Shown here piece after piece: positions 1 to 6,673 of a stretch of 6,784 nucleotides of DNA. Location: positions 1 to 6,784 of the forward strand of contig CADBME010000001.1 of the NCBI GenBank assembly GCA_902795715.1, in the 5' to 3' direction. The stretch comes from an uncultured Lachnospiraceae bacterium (GTDB lineage Bacteria > Bacillota_A > Clostridia > Lachnospirales > Lachnospiraceae). The position numbers were made by a program, and so were the translations under genes. The notes under the pieces are model-generated. The model was not told where the DNA came from. It saw only the letters and a program-made list of their open reading frames with translations, and did not search any database. Position 1 is the stretch's first letter. Each line of letters begins with the position of its first letter.

Positions 1-762
1 GGAGGAACCAGCTTCTGTGGCGTCCCCTTCAGCTATGAGGTCATGAGGCGTGTAGGCTTTGATAAGATGGATCTGCCGAAGCTCTATACCCTGGCCGAAG
101 GTGGTGGCAAGCTGACCGACAAGATGTTTAAGTGGATTGCTACCTATGCAAAAGAGAACGGCAAGCGTTTCTGTGCAACCTTTGGTACTAGTGAAACCAG
201 CGCTAGGATGGCCTTCTTGGATCCGAATCTGGCACTTGAGAAGATCGGCAGCATGGGTAAGGCAATTCCTAACGGTGAGCTGTTTCTACTTGATGAGGCT
301 GAAGGTGAGGACGGTACGGTAACGGGAGAGCTTGGTTATCGAGGACCAAACGTCACAATGGGTTATGCGCTGAATAAAGATGATCTTCAGAAGGACGATG
401 AGTTCTGCGGAGAATATCACACAGGCGACATTGCAAAACGTGATGCAGATGGTTTCTACTTCATTATCGGGCGCAAGGGCCGTTTCCTCAAGCTGTTTGG
501 ATTAAGAGTAAGCCTGGATGAAACAGAACGGATTTTGAAGACCCAGTATCCGAATGTGGATTTCTGCTGCACAGGCGATGATAAACGGATGAATATCATC
601 ATGACGGATGAGGAGATTAAGGACGAGATAATTCCCTTCATCAGCGGAAAGACAAATCTGCACAACTCTGCTTTTAGAGTATATGTGATTGAAGAGATTC
701 CGAGGAATGATTATGGCAAGGTGAAGTTTGCGGAACTCAATCCCATTATCAATGAAGTATAA
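1..762 (+). CDS. AMP-forming acyl/aryl ligase (ANL superfamily), 5'-truncated by the window edge
   Basis: The frame is open from base 1, so the visible 253 residues are the C-terminal part of a longer adenylate-forming enzyme; the Met codon at 43 is internal. Seen in order (numbered from base 1): an LPKLYTLAEGGGKL segment (25-38) resembling the GG(A/E) region of these ligases; FGTSETSARM (61-70), matching the YGxTE-type ATP-binding motif; the TGD motif (141-143), whose Asp binds the AMP ribose; the hinge GRKGRFLKLFGLRVSLDETE (157-176); and near the C-terminus IPRNDYGKVKF, whose Lys240 sits where the catalytic lysine of the adenylation half-reaction lies. All visible key residues are present, so it looks functional. 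Family knowledge: it activates a carboxylate as acyl-AMP and passes it to CoA, an acyl carrier protein or another acceptor. Inference: in this operon it supplies an acyl decoration for a sugar. The substrate cannot be read from sequence. G+C is higher than in the next genes. Confidence 0.85.
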   Translation, partial: GGTSFCGVPFSYEVMRRVGFDKMDLPKLYTLAEGGGKLTDKMFKWIATYAKENGKRFCATFGTSETSARMAFLDPNLALEKIGSMGKAIPNGELFLLDEAEGEDGTVTGELGYRGPNVTMGYALNKDDLQKDDEFCGEYHTGDIAKRDADGFYFIIGRKGRFLKLFGLRVSLDETERILKTQYPNVDFCCTGDDKRMNIIMTDEEIKDEIIPFISGKTNLHNSAFRVYVIEEIPRNDYGKVKFAELNPIINEV

Positions 763-803
763 TCATAAAAAATAAAGCTTAGAAACGAGAAAAGGGAATC
801 ACA

Positions 804-2048
804 ATGAGTGTGTTATGTGTACTAGCAAATAAGTTTCCGTATGGGAAAATCGAAGCTTATATGGAGTCGGAAGTAAGCTTCTACACACTATTAGAAGAAG
901 TATATATTTGTTCTTTGATATATGAAAAGAAAACGGATGTAGAAATTCGCAAGATATCCGATGATATAAAGGTGATTCCTGTTAACAATGGAGGAAAAAT
1001 CAACAGAATTCTTTGGGGACTATTTGCACTCAGTGATTTGAATTTTTATTCAGAGATCAAAAGACTGTTTCTTGAGAATCGTTTCAGCGTGAGGCGATTG
1101 TATCACCTTATAAATTTTATGAGCAGGTCGCATAGAGATGCAAGGTTTATCATCAAAAGAATTGGAGATGACTTAAAGGGAAAAGAAGTAGTTTTTTATT
1201 CTTATAGATTTGAATATCATCCCTATGTGGCAATATTGCTTAAGAAAAAATTGCACCTTGATGACTGTAAAGTGGTTTCAAGGGCTCATAGGTATGACTT
1301 ATATGAGGATCGAAATCCGGTAAAATATATTCCTTTAAGATATTCCATATTACAAGAAATTGACTATGTTTACCCTTGCTCCAAGCATGGAGAAGCATAT
1401 TTAAAGAATAAATTTCCTGGCTTTAGTGAGAAAATAAAGGCAAGCTTCCTTGGAACCAAAGATTTTGGCATTGAGAATTCAAATTCTCGTACAGAGAATT
1501 ATTTAAATATAATTAGCTGTTCCAATGTTGTTCCGATCAAAAGAATGGATAAAATCGTAGAGGTTATAAAGAGAATCCCGGGCTACAATATTAGATGGAC
1601 ACACTATGGGGATGGACCTCTTATGGAGTGGTTGAAGTCTGCAGTTAATGATTTACCATCCAATGTTTCAGTTTTACTTAAAGGGAACACTTCCAATGAT
1701 ATAATCATGGAGAATTATAAGCAACAGTATTACGATTTTTTTATCAATCTTAGCGATTCGGAAGGAATTCCTGTATCCATTATGGAAGCAATGTCATTTG
1801 GAATTCCCTGTGTTGCAACTGATGTTGGGGGTACTTCTGAAATTGTGGAAAACGGTGTGAATGGTCTACTCTTATCTCCCAATACAAAAGCAGAAGAAGT
1901 TGCCACATTAATATCAAATAACATCCAGCCTCTAAGACATATGAGGAAGGCGTGCCGAGAGACATGGAATAAGAGATTTAATGCTGATAAAAATTATTTT
2001 GAGTTTTTTGAGAATTTGCGGACACTCCCGAAAGGTGAAAAGGAGTAA
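804..2048 (+). CDS. GT4-family (GT-B fold) glycosyltransferase
   Basis: A 414-residue retaining glycosyltransferase, probably acting on the cytoplasmic membrane face to add a sugar to the lipid-linked repeat unit. The N-terminus (VLANKFPYGKIEAYMESEV, 5-23) resembles the start of capsule GT4 enzymes related to WcaL, as does SRAHRYDLYEDRN (159-171). The C-terminal GT4 domain begins near residue 235 and shows NVVPIKRMDK (241-250, basic residues expected near the donor phosphates), YGDGP (268-272), and the EX7E motif as E320/E328 in SDSEGIPVSIMEAMS. This is followed by the typical GIPCVATDVGGTSEIVENGVNGLL tail. Length is normal for the family. The ATG is preceded by AAAGGGA at 791-797 with a 6-base spacer, a moderate ribosome binding site. 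It follows the ligase gene by 41 bases with no terminator visible. Donor sugar and linkage cannot be deduced. Its DNA is clearly more AT-rich than the upstream ligase, consistent with a transferred cassette. Confidence 0.93.
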   Translation: MSVLCVLANKFPYGKIEAYMESEVSFYTLLEEVYICSLIYEKKTDVEIRKISDDIKVIPVNNGGKINRILWGLFALSDLNFYSEIKRLFLENRFSVRRLYHLINFMSRSHRDARFIIKRIGDDLKGKEVVFYSYRFEYHPYVAILLKKKLHLDDCKVVSRAHRYDLYEDRNPVKYIPLRYSILQEIDYVYPCSKHGEAYLKNKFPGFSEKIKASFLGTKDFGIENSNSRTENYLNIISCSNVVPIKRMDKIVEVIKRIPGYNIRWTHYGDGPLMEWLKSAVNDLPSNVSVLLKGNTSNDIIMENYKQQYYDFFINLSDSEGIPVSIMEAMSFGIPCVATDVGGTSEIVENGVNGLLLSPNTKAEEVATLISNNIQPLRHMRKACRETWNKRFNADKNYFEFFENLRTLPKGEKE

Positions 2049-2071
2049 GCTGTATTAAGCGATTTATTCGC

Positions 2072-2078
2072 GGAGGAG
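2072..2078 (+). promoter_or_regulatory. Strong ribosome binding site fixing a GTG start
   Basis: GGAGGAG lies 7 bases before the GTG at 2086. No ATG lies at a suitable distance, and the GTG start yields the canonical GT2 N-terminus (VSIVIPTYN). The site is preceded by a small GCGA/TCGC inverted repeat (2059-2071) that is too weak to call a regulator. Confidence 0.8.
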
Positions 2079-2085
2079 AAAGTTA

Positions 2086-2937
2086 GTGGTATCAATTGTA
2101 ATTCCTACTTATAATCGTGAAAAGGTTATTGTTAATTCTATATCATCTGTACTTAATCAATCATATCAAGATATTGAGCTCATCGTTGTAGATGATGGAT
2201 CAACAGACAATACAGAAGAGGTAATAAGAAATATTTCAGATTCGCGGGTTCGATATATTAAGCAGGATAATCAGGGAGCTTGTGTCGCAAGAAATCTCGG
2301 GATTGCCGAGTCTAAGGGTGAATATATAGCTTTCCAAGATAGTGATGACGCATGGAAACCCGATAAGCTACAAAAGCAAATGCAAATTATGGCTGATCAC
2401 CCCAAGGTAGATATTGTCTCTTGCAAAACCATTTGTGAAAGGATAGACGGTACATCTTTTATTTCATTGGACAACCAACCTGGAGGTATTTTAACTAGAG
2501 AGACTGGGCCGTATGGGATAAGTACACAAACTTTGTTGGTTCGTAAAAGAGTCTTTGAAAGCACTCTTTTCGATGCAAGTGTTACTAGGTACCAGGACCT
2601 TGATTTTATGCTCTGTGCCATGAAGAATGGTTTTTCGGTATTTGTGGTTCCTGAAATACTGGTAGAAAGGCATCATGAAGCAAATTCCATATCGAACCAT
2701 CCGGAACGAATATATAGCATGACTCAATACTTTCAAAAAAAGCATTCTGATGTTATGAAAGATAATAAACAGTTATTATCCAAGTTCTTATGTAACATGC
2801 TGATTGAGTCTTCGGCAGATATGAAAATATCTGATCGAATAAAATATCATAAACTTGCATACAGCATTTGTAAAGGGCCTAAGACAATCATAAAGATACT
2901 TTTGTCGATAGTAGGTATACATATTTCAGGAAGGTAG
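2086..2937 (+). CDS. GT2-family (GT-A fold) glycosyltransferase, GTG start
   Basis: A 283-residue GT-A inverting glycosyltransferase of the large GT2 family, expected to add a sugar from a nucleotide-sugar donor to the growing lipid-linked oligosaccharide. The protein opens directly with the nucleotide-binding strand VSIVIPTYNRE (2-12), then ELIVVDDGSTDNT (31-43, Asp36/Asp37 contacting the nucleotide), DNQGACVARNLGI (61-73), and the metal-binding DXD as D85-S-D87-D88 in FQDSDDAW. RYQDLDF (168-174) carries the putative catalytic-base region (Asp171 or Asp173, with Gln where many relatives have Glu). The C-terminal 17 residues are hydrophobic and may touch the membrane. The stop TAG at 2935-2937 is followed by one in-frame codon and then the wzy ATG, so the two genes should be translated together. 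The specific sugar transferred is not predictable. Confidence 0.93.
   Translation: MVSIVIPTYNREKVIVNSISSVLNQSYQDIELIVVDDGSTDNTEEVIRNISDSRVRYIKQDNQGACVARNLGIAESKGEYIAFQDSDDAWKPDKLQKQMQIMADHPKVDIVSCKTICERIDGTSFISLDNQPGGILTRETGPYGISTQTLLVRKRVFESTLFDASVTRYQDLDFMLCAMKNGFSVFVVPEILVERHHEANSISNHPERIYSMTQYFQKKHSDVMKDNKQLLSKFLCNMLIESSADMKISDRIKYHKLAYSICKGPKTIIKILLSIVGIHISGR
2928..2934 (+). promoter_or_regulatory. Ribosome binding site of wzy, inside the end of the GT2 gene
   Basis: AGGAAGG occupies the last sense codons of the GT2 gene, 6 bases before the wzy ATG at 2941. Ribosomes finishing the GT2 gene would sit on this site, which argues for translational coupling. It supports the ATG at 2941 as the true start. 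Confidence 0.75.
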
Positions 2938-2940
2938 TTT

Positions 2941-4152
2941 ATGCGTCCGTCATTGTCGATAAAAATTGAGATTAATAAGCAAACTATTACTATGTATCTT
3001 CTTTATCTTGTAATAGTATTGCGGCTGCTATTACCGTCGTATATAGTGGAGCTCATACCAACATTTTTCTTACTCATTCTTCGATATGTTTCAATGCTGC
3101 TTATGCTCCTATATGCAGTATTGTACGGCTTTCGACCAAATAAACCATTTTGCTTAATTACTATTATTTCTTTTTGCGGTATTGTTTCTACAATATCGAA
3201 TCAAGGTTCAATAGTTACGGCCTTGGTAGAGTATACATATATTATTATAGAATGTGCCTTTGTTTTGTCTGTTATTGAATCTGATGAATACGCATATGTT
3301 TTTATGACGGTTATAAGGAATATCACTTTAATATTCGCTTTTTCTAATTTGCTTGTTGGGATTGTAATGCCAGAGGGTATTCCGTCTTATACTGTATTCA
3401 GAAATAATCCCTATTTCTTATATGGGAACTTAAATTCTATAATGAGAGGAATAATGCCAGGAATATGCTGCTCGATGATAATTGATAAAAAGAAAGAAAA
3501 AACGATTTCCATATCAACGATGTTACTATTTGCTTCTGTACTGTATTTTTGTTTTAGAATCTATTTTATGGCAACGTCGTTTCTTGGAATCGCCTTGTTG
3601 ATCACGTGGATTTTCCTTAAAACACCAATCAAAAATAATTATATAAAAGTATATTTAGGAATCGTGATAGTCGTTCTTCTTGTAGAAGTATTTGTTGTAC
3701 TGCTTGGTTCATCCTCATATGCATCTTTAATATCCGGATTGTTCTCTATGAAAACAGGTTTTACTGGCAGGGAACGCCTTTGGTCAAATGTCATATTCCG
3801 AATCCAAGAAAGAAAATTGCTTGGATATGGAATAACGGATCAAGATCAAACTCTACAATTGATTGGAAATGCATATGGATGCCATAACTATTATTTAGAC
3901 ATAATATTTCGTAGAGGTATTGTCGGTCTTATTCCGATGTTACTACTATTTTTGCAGCCATTAATTGATAAGAGAGAAAATATATCGGATGAGTGCTATA
4001 TATTACTTGGTTGTTGTTGCGCATATTTTGTAATGTTCTTAATGGAGCCTTTCATTGGAACCGAGTATTTGCACCTTCCAATTTTTTGCGTAGCCATGTC
4101 ACTGTTACTGAAGGAGCAGAAATGGAGAGCACGGATTAGAATTTCAAGTTGA
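2941..4152 (+). CDS. wzy: Wzy-type oligosaccharide repeat-unit polymerase
   Basis: A 403-residue polytopic membrane protein with about ten or more hydrophobic segments, including roughly 18-37, 40-62, 70-86, 95-111, 118-143, 191-226, 236-256, 328-340 and 352-392. In Wzx/Wzy systems this protein joins flipped lipid-linked repeat units on the outer face of the cytoplasmic membrane. Beyond topology, it carries the hallmark of the O-antigen polymerase/ligase superfamily: TGRERLW (275-281), then LLGYGI (293-298), CHNYYLDIIFRRGIVGL (314-330) and further membrane segments. Arg277 and His315 are the best candidates for the conserved functional Arg and His of this loop. A WaaL-type ligase has the same signature, but the operon contains Wzx and glycosyltransferases and looks Gram-positive, so polymerase is preferred. 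Wzy proteins diverge fast and usually match repeat-unit structure, so this is the gene most likely to define the serotype. Three adjacent Cys (358-360) lie in a late membrane segment; their significance is unknown. Confidence 0.85.
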   Translation: MRPSLSIKIEINKQTITMYLLYLVIVLRLLLPSYIVELIPTFFLLILRYVSMLLMLLYAVLYGFRPNKPFCLITIISFCGIVSTISNQGSIVTALVEYTYIIIECAFVLSVIESDEYAYVFMTVIRNITLIFAFSNLLVGIVMPEGIPSYTVFRNNPYFLYGNLNSIMRGIMPGICCSMIIDKKKEKTISISTMLLFASVLYFCFRIYFMATSFLGIALLITWIFLKTPIKNNYIKVYLGIVIVVLLVEVFVVLLGSSSYASLISGLFSMKTGFTGRERLWSNVIFRIQERKLLGYGITDQDQTLQLIGNAYGCHNYYLDIIFRRGIVGLIPMLLLFLQPLIDKRENISDECYILLGCCCAYFVMFLMEPFIGTEYLHLPIFCVAMSLLLKEQKWRARIRISS

Positions 4153-4173
4153 TAGTCAAATAGAGACATGAGC

Positions 4174-4180
4174 AGGAGGG
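4174..4180 (+). promoter_or_regulatory. Ribosome binding site of the ATP-grasp gene
   Basis: AGGAGGG is a near-perfect Shine-Dalgarno, 10 bases upstream of the ATG at 4191. That spacing is slightly long, but no better start codon lies between. An ATG at 4168 upstream of it opens only an 8-codon frame ending in an ATGA overlap with the gene start. Confidence 0.7.
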
Positions 4181-4190
4181 AAAGATTAGC

Positions 4191-5126
4191 ATGAGTCGAT
4201 TTGAAAAAATTATTCCAAGAATTGTATATACAAGAAGAGGAATCATACGAAAGATTCATAACGCAAGAATCCGCAATATGTCTTTAAAAGATAAAATGAA
4301 GCGAGATGCTGCAATATATTATCGGAACACTGGAGATGAGTTGGACTGGACTAATTTGTGTTCATATACTGAGAAAATGCAGTGGGAAAAATTCTTTGAT
4401 AAAGATCCAAGAAAGACTCAACTTGCAGATAAGTATGAAGTGAGGAGTTGGGTTGCAGGCAAGATAGGAGACGAATACTTAGTTCCACTTTTAGGCGTTT
4501 GGGATGACGCAAAGGATATAGACTTTTCAACATTGCCGAGCGCTTTTGTTTTAAAAACAAATTGTGGAACTGGAGATGTAGAGATAATAAGAGATAAGAG
4601 GAAATTAACAAAAAAGGACATAGCAAGAATTCGCTGCAAACTTAATTTCTATCTACATTATGATTGTGGATGTAATTCGTTTGAGATGCATTATTCAAGT
4701 ATTCGGCCTAAAGTGATATGCGAGGAGTTATTAGAGTTTCCCGGAACAGATGTTCCTGATTATAAATTTTTATGTTTTAACGGAAAGCCATACTTTTGTT
4801 GGGTCGATGTAGGCAGATATCACAATCATAAGAGAAATGTTTATGATTTAGAATGGAATTTACAAACTTGGAACCAAAAGGCTTATGGAAATACGGATTA
4901 TCCGATTGATAAGCCCATCAATTTCGATAAGATGATTGAAATTGCTACGTTGTTGTGTGAAGGATTCAAACATGTAAGAGTTGATCTATATAATATTGAA
5001 GGGAAGATATATTTCGGTGAAATGACCTTCACAAATGGAAGCGGATTTGAAAAAATTTACCCTCGAGAAGCAGATCTTATGCTAGGTGAATTATGGGGGT
5101 TAGATACGTCAACTATTCCATTATAA
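4191..5126 (+). CDS. TupA-like ATP-grasp protein, candidate amino acid ligase for polysaccharide
   Basis: A 311-residue soluble protein of the TupA-like ATP-grasp family (Pfam ATPgrasp_TupA), a length usual for the group. Recognised from LDWTNLCSYTEKMQWEKFFDKDPRKTQLADKYEVRSWV (51-88), the VPLLGVWDDAKDIDFSTLPSAFVLKTNCGTGDV stretch (98-130) with Lys122 in the ATP-binding position and a glycine-containing loop, EELLE (178-182), DYKFLCFNGKP (190-200), VRVDLYNIEGKIYFGEMTFTNGSGF (262-286) whose Glu277 and Asn282 are likely metal ligands, and PREADLMLGELW (291-302). Family knowledge: ATP-grasp enzymes make an acyl-phosphate and join it to an amine; TupA was named for teichuronopeptide synthesis in alkaliphilic Bacillus. 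Inference: it forms an amide between an amino acid and a uronic acid of this polysaccharide, consistent with the uronate-forming dehydrogenase at the window end. Such proteins are often mislabelled glycosyltransferase. The position before the glycine loop is Cys125, where I recall many relatives having His. The reaction has not been shown for this protein. Confidence 0.85.
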   Translation: MSRFEKIIPRIVYTRRGIIRKIHNARIRNMSLKDKMKRDAAIYYRNTGDELDWTNLCSYTEKMQWEKFFDKDPRKTQLADKYEVRSWVAGKIGDEYLVPLLGVWDDAKDIDFSTLPSAFVLKTNCGTGDVEIIRDKRKLTKKDIARIRCKLNFYLHYDCGCNSFEMHYSSIRPKVICEELLEFPGTDVPDYKFLCFNGKPYFCWVDVGRYHNHKRNVYDLEWNLQTWNQKAYGNTDYPIDKPINFDKMIEIATLLCEGFKHVRVDLYNIEGKIYFGEMTFTNGSGFEKIYPREADLMLGELWGLDTSTIPL

Positions 5127-5147
5127 AGAATCGCGGTTAGTAGAAAA

Positions 5148-6638
5148 ATGCATAAGAAATTGAAGCTGAATACAATTTCATCTCTTGTATTTGAAATTGT
5201 ATCAATTTTATCGGGTTTTATTCTCCCACGACTTATCATGGGAGAATATGGCTCGAGCGTAAATGGCCTTGTTAACTCAATAACACAGTTTATCGGCATT
5301 ATTGCTTTTCTCGAACTCGGAGTTGGCAAAGTTGTGCAGTCGGCTTTATATAAGCCGCTTGCGGAAAAAGATAATGACCAAATTAGTCGGGTTATGGTAT
5401 CGGCGAGCAAGTTTTTCAAACGTATTGCTCAGATTATGCTCGTGTATATTATTGGTCTCATCGCCATTTTTCCTTTTATTTCCGGACAACAATTTGGATG
5501 GCTTTACAGTGCTACGCTGATTGCGGCGATGAGCATTAGTTCGTTTGCTCAGTACTACTTTGGTATAGTTAACAGGCTCCTTTTAACAGCTGATCAGAAA
5601 GGGTACATACAATATACAGCACAAACAATTACACTTATCTTAAACACAATTGCTTGTGTTGTACTTATTAGATTTGGTGTTAGTATTCACGTTGTTAAAT
5701 TGACAACATCTTTGATTTTTCTAATGCGGCCAGTATATCTTGCTTGGTATGTCCGCAAGCACTATGATATTGATTATAAGATAAAATATAATGTTGAGCC
5801 AATAAAGCAAAAATGGAATGGGCTGGCACAACATATTTCCTATGTTGTTCTGAATAATACCGACACCATAGTGCTTACTGTGCTTGGCTCATTCAATGAT
5901 GTATCAATATATGCAGCATACCATTTGGTCGTCTATGGAGTAAAAAATTTATTCACTTCTATGATGAATGGTATTGAGGCATACCTTGGAAATTTATGGG
6001 CAAGACAAGATGAGGAGAGACTTCAGAAGACATTTAATATGACAGAGTGGCTGGTTCACACGGCAGTCATCTTTGTGTTTGGTTGCACAGGGTTCCTTAT
6101 TGTTCCTTTTATTCAGTGTTATACAAAGGGGGTTACAGATGCTAATTATATTCAACCCTTATTTGCCGCTCTAATTGTCATGGCGCACGGTTGCCATTGT
6201 ATTCGACTTCCATATAATCTTATGATTTTTGCAGCCGGACATTATAAGGAGACACAGAACAATTATATCATAGCAACAATCATGAATATTGTTATTTCTG
6301 TGGCCTGTGTGAAGCAATGGGGCCTTGTTGGTGTTGCGATTGGCACACTTGTATCAATGCTTTATCAAACCATATGGATGGCTTTTTATAACGCAAAGAA
6401 CCTCGTAAAGAGGCCAATAAGGATTTTTGGAAAGCAGTGTCTTGTGGATGCTATTACCGTTGGGTGTTATGCACTGATTCCCTTTGAGAGAGAGCTAACG
6501 GATGTAAATTACTTGAACTGGGTAATTCTGGCACTTGAGACGGCTTTAGCGTTTATGACTGTGTCAATTATTATCAACCTAGTTTTTTATAGAAGAAATT
6601 TGCTTCAACTACCGAAGACAATTTTGAAGAGAAAATAA
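5148..6638 (+). CDS. wzx: Wzx-type lipid-linked repeat-unit flippase (MOP superfamily)
   Basis: A 496-residue membrane protein of the polysaccharide-transporter branch of the MOP superfamily. Its length fits the usual 12-14 membrane segments; hydrophobic stretches recur from about 10-30 through 460-480. It would move undecaprenyl-diphosphate-linked repeat units across the cytoplasmic membrane for Wzy. Family-like motifs: LPRLIMGEYGSSVNGLVNSITQFIGIIAFLELGVG (26-60), NRLLLTADQKGYIQY (142-156), NNTDTIVLTVLGSFNDVSIYAAYHLV (236-261), IRLPYNLMIFAAGHYKETQNNYI (352-374) and WGLVGVAIGTLVSMLYQ (391-407), with a basic C-terminus. The ATG at 5148 is chosen because the conserved first membrane segment begins right after it. 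No recognisable Shine-Dalgarno precedes it; the gap is 21 bases and in frame with the stop of the previous gene, so reinitiation by ribosomes leaving that gene is plausible. Two inverted repeats lie in codons 8 to 34. Base composition is slightly less AT-rich than the preceding glycosyltransferase region. Confidence 0.92.
   Translation: MHKKLKLNTISSLVFEIVSILSGFILPRLIMGEYGSSVNGLVNSITQFIGIIAFLELGVGKVVQSALYKPLAEKDNDQISRVMVSASKFFKRIAQIMLVYIIGLIAIFPFISGQQFGWLYSATLIAAMSISSFAQYYFGIVNRLLLTADQKGYIQYTAQTITLILNTIACVVLIRFGVSIHVVKLTTSLIFLMRPVYLAWYVRKHYDIDYKIKYNVEPIKQKWNGLAQHISYVVLNNTDTIVLTVLGSFNDVSIYAAYHLVVYGVKNLFTSMMNGIEAYLGNLWARQDEERLQKTFNMTEWLVHTAVIFVFGCTGFLIVPFIQCYTKGVTDANYIQPLFAALIVMAHGCHCIRLPYNLMIFAAGHYKETQNNYIIATIMNIVISVACVKQWGLVGVAIGTLVSMLYQTIWMAFYNAKNLVKRPIRIFGKQCLVDAITVGCYALIPFERELTDVNYLNWVILALETALAFMTVSIIINLVFYRRNLLQLPKTILKRK
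5170..5202 (+). repeat. Perfect 11-bp inverted repeat at the start of wzx
   Basis: ATACAATTTCA (5170-5180) and TGAAATTGTAT (5192-5202) are exact reverse complements with an 11-base loop. The potential RNA stem begins 22 bases after the A of the wzx ATG. It has only two G-C pairs, so its stability is modest. Confidence 0.6.
5219..5248 (+). repeat. Perfect 10-bp inverted repeat near the start of wzx
   Basis: TATTCTCCCA (5219-5228) and TGGGAGAATA (5239-5248) are exact reverse complements with a 10-base loop. Four of the ten pairs are G-C, making this the stronger of two neighbouring hairpins. It is followed at once by the 8-base palindrome GCTCGAGC (5251-5258). No T-run follows, so it is not an intrinsic terminator. 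Confidence 0.6.
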
Positions 6639-6660
6639 TATACAGATTTGAAATCGAAGT

Positions 6661-6666
6661 GGAGGA
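6661..6666 (+). promoter_or_regulatory. Ribosome binding site fixing a TTG start
   Basis: GGAGGA lies 7 bases before the TTG at 6674. An in-frame GTG at 6659 overlaps this site and so cannot use it, which favours TTG as the start of the dehydrogenase. Confidence 0.75.
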
Positions 6667-6673
6667 TAGATAT

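Noticed and set aside
456..665. Antisense open frame opposite the ligase
   Set aside because: It lies opposite a strongly recognisable ANL C-terminal domain and encodes nothing family-like; it is a shadow of the real gene.
763..803. Possible terminator after the ligase gene
   Set aside because: The gap is A-rich but contains no stem followed by a T-run, so continued transcription into the GT4 gene is more likely.
852..881. 8-bp inverted repeat GAAGCTTA/TAAGCTTC with a third AAGCTT at 775-780
   Set aside because: The arms contain the self-complementary AAGCTT, so repeats of this kind arise easily; it is within coding sequence and short.
1473..1500. GAGAATT/AATTCTC inverted repeat with another GAGAATT at 1494-1500
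   Set aside because: The loop is only 2 bases, the sequence is AT-rich and it falls in the interdomain linker of the GT4 protein; chance is a sufficient explanation.
2059..2071. GCGA/TCGC hairpin just before the GT2 ribosome binding site
   Set aside because: A 4-bp stem is too short to support a terminator or regulator, and there is no T-run.
2397..2745. Overlapping antisense frames opposite the GT2 gene
   Set aside because: They have no plausible start signals or recognisable content, while the + strand carries clear GT2 motifs throughout.
4168..4194. Eight-codon frame (MSRRERLA) whose TGA overlaps the ATP-grasp ATG as ATGA
   Set aside because: It could couple translation, but no ribosome binding site precedes its ATG, and it contains the AGGAGGG that more simply serves the downstream gene.
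4831..5150. Stop-codon readthrough fusing the ATP-grasp protein to Wzx
   Set aside because: The genes are in frame, but TAA is an efficient stop, and both proteins are complete at family-normal length.
5057..5419. 120-codon antisense frame across the ATP-grasp/wzx junction
   Set aside because: It crosses two well-supported genes and shows no recognisable domain; its length alone is not evidence in this AT-rich DNA.
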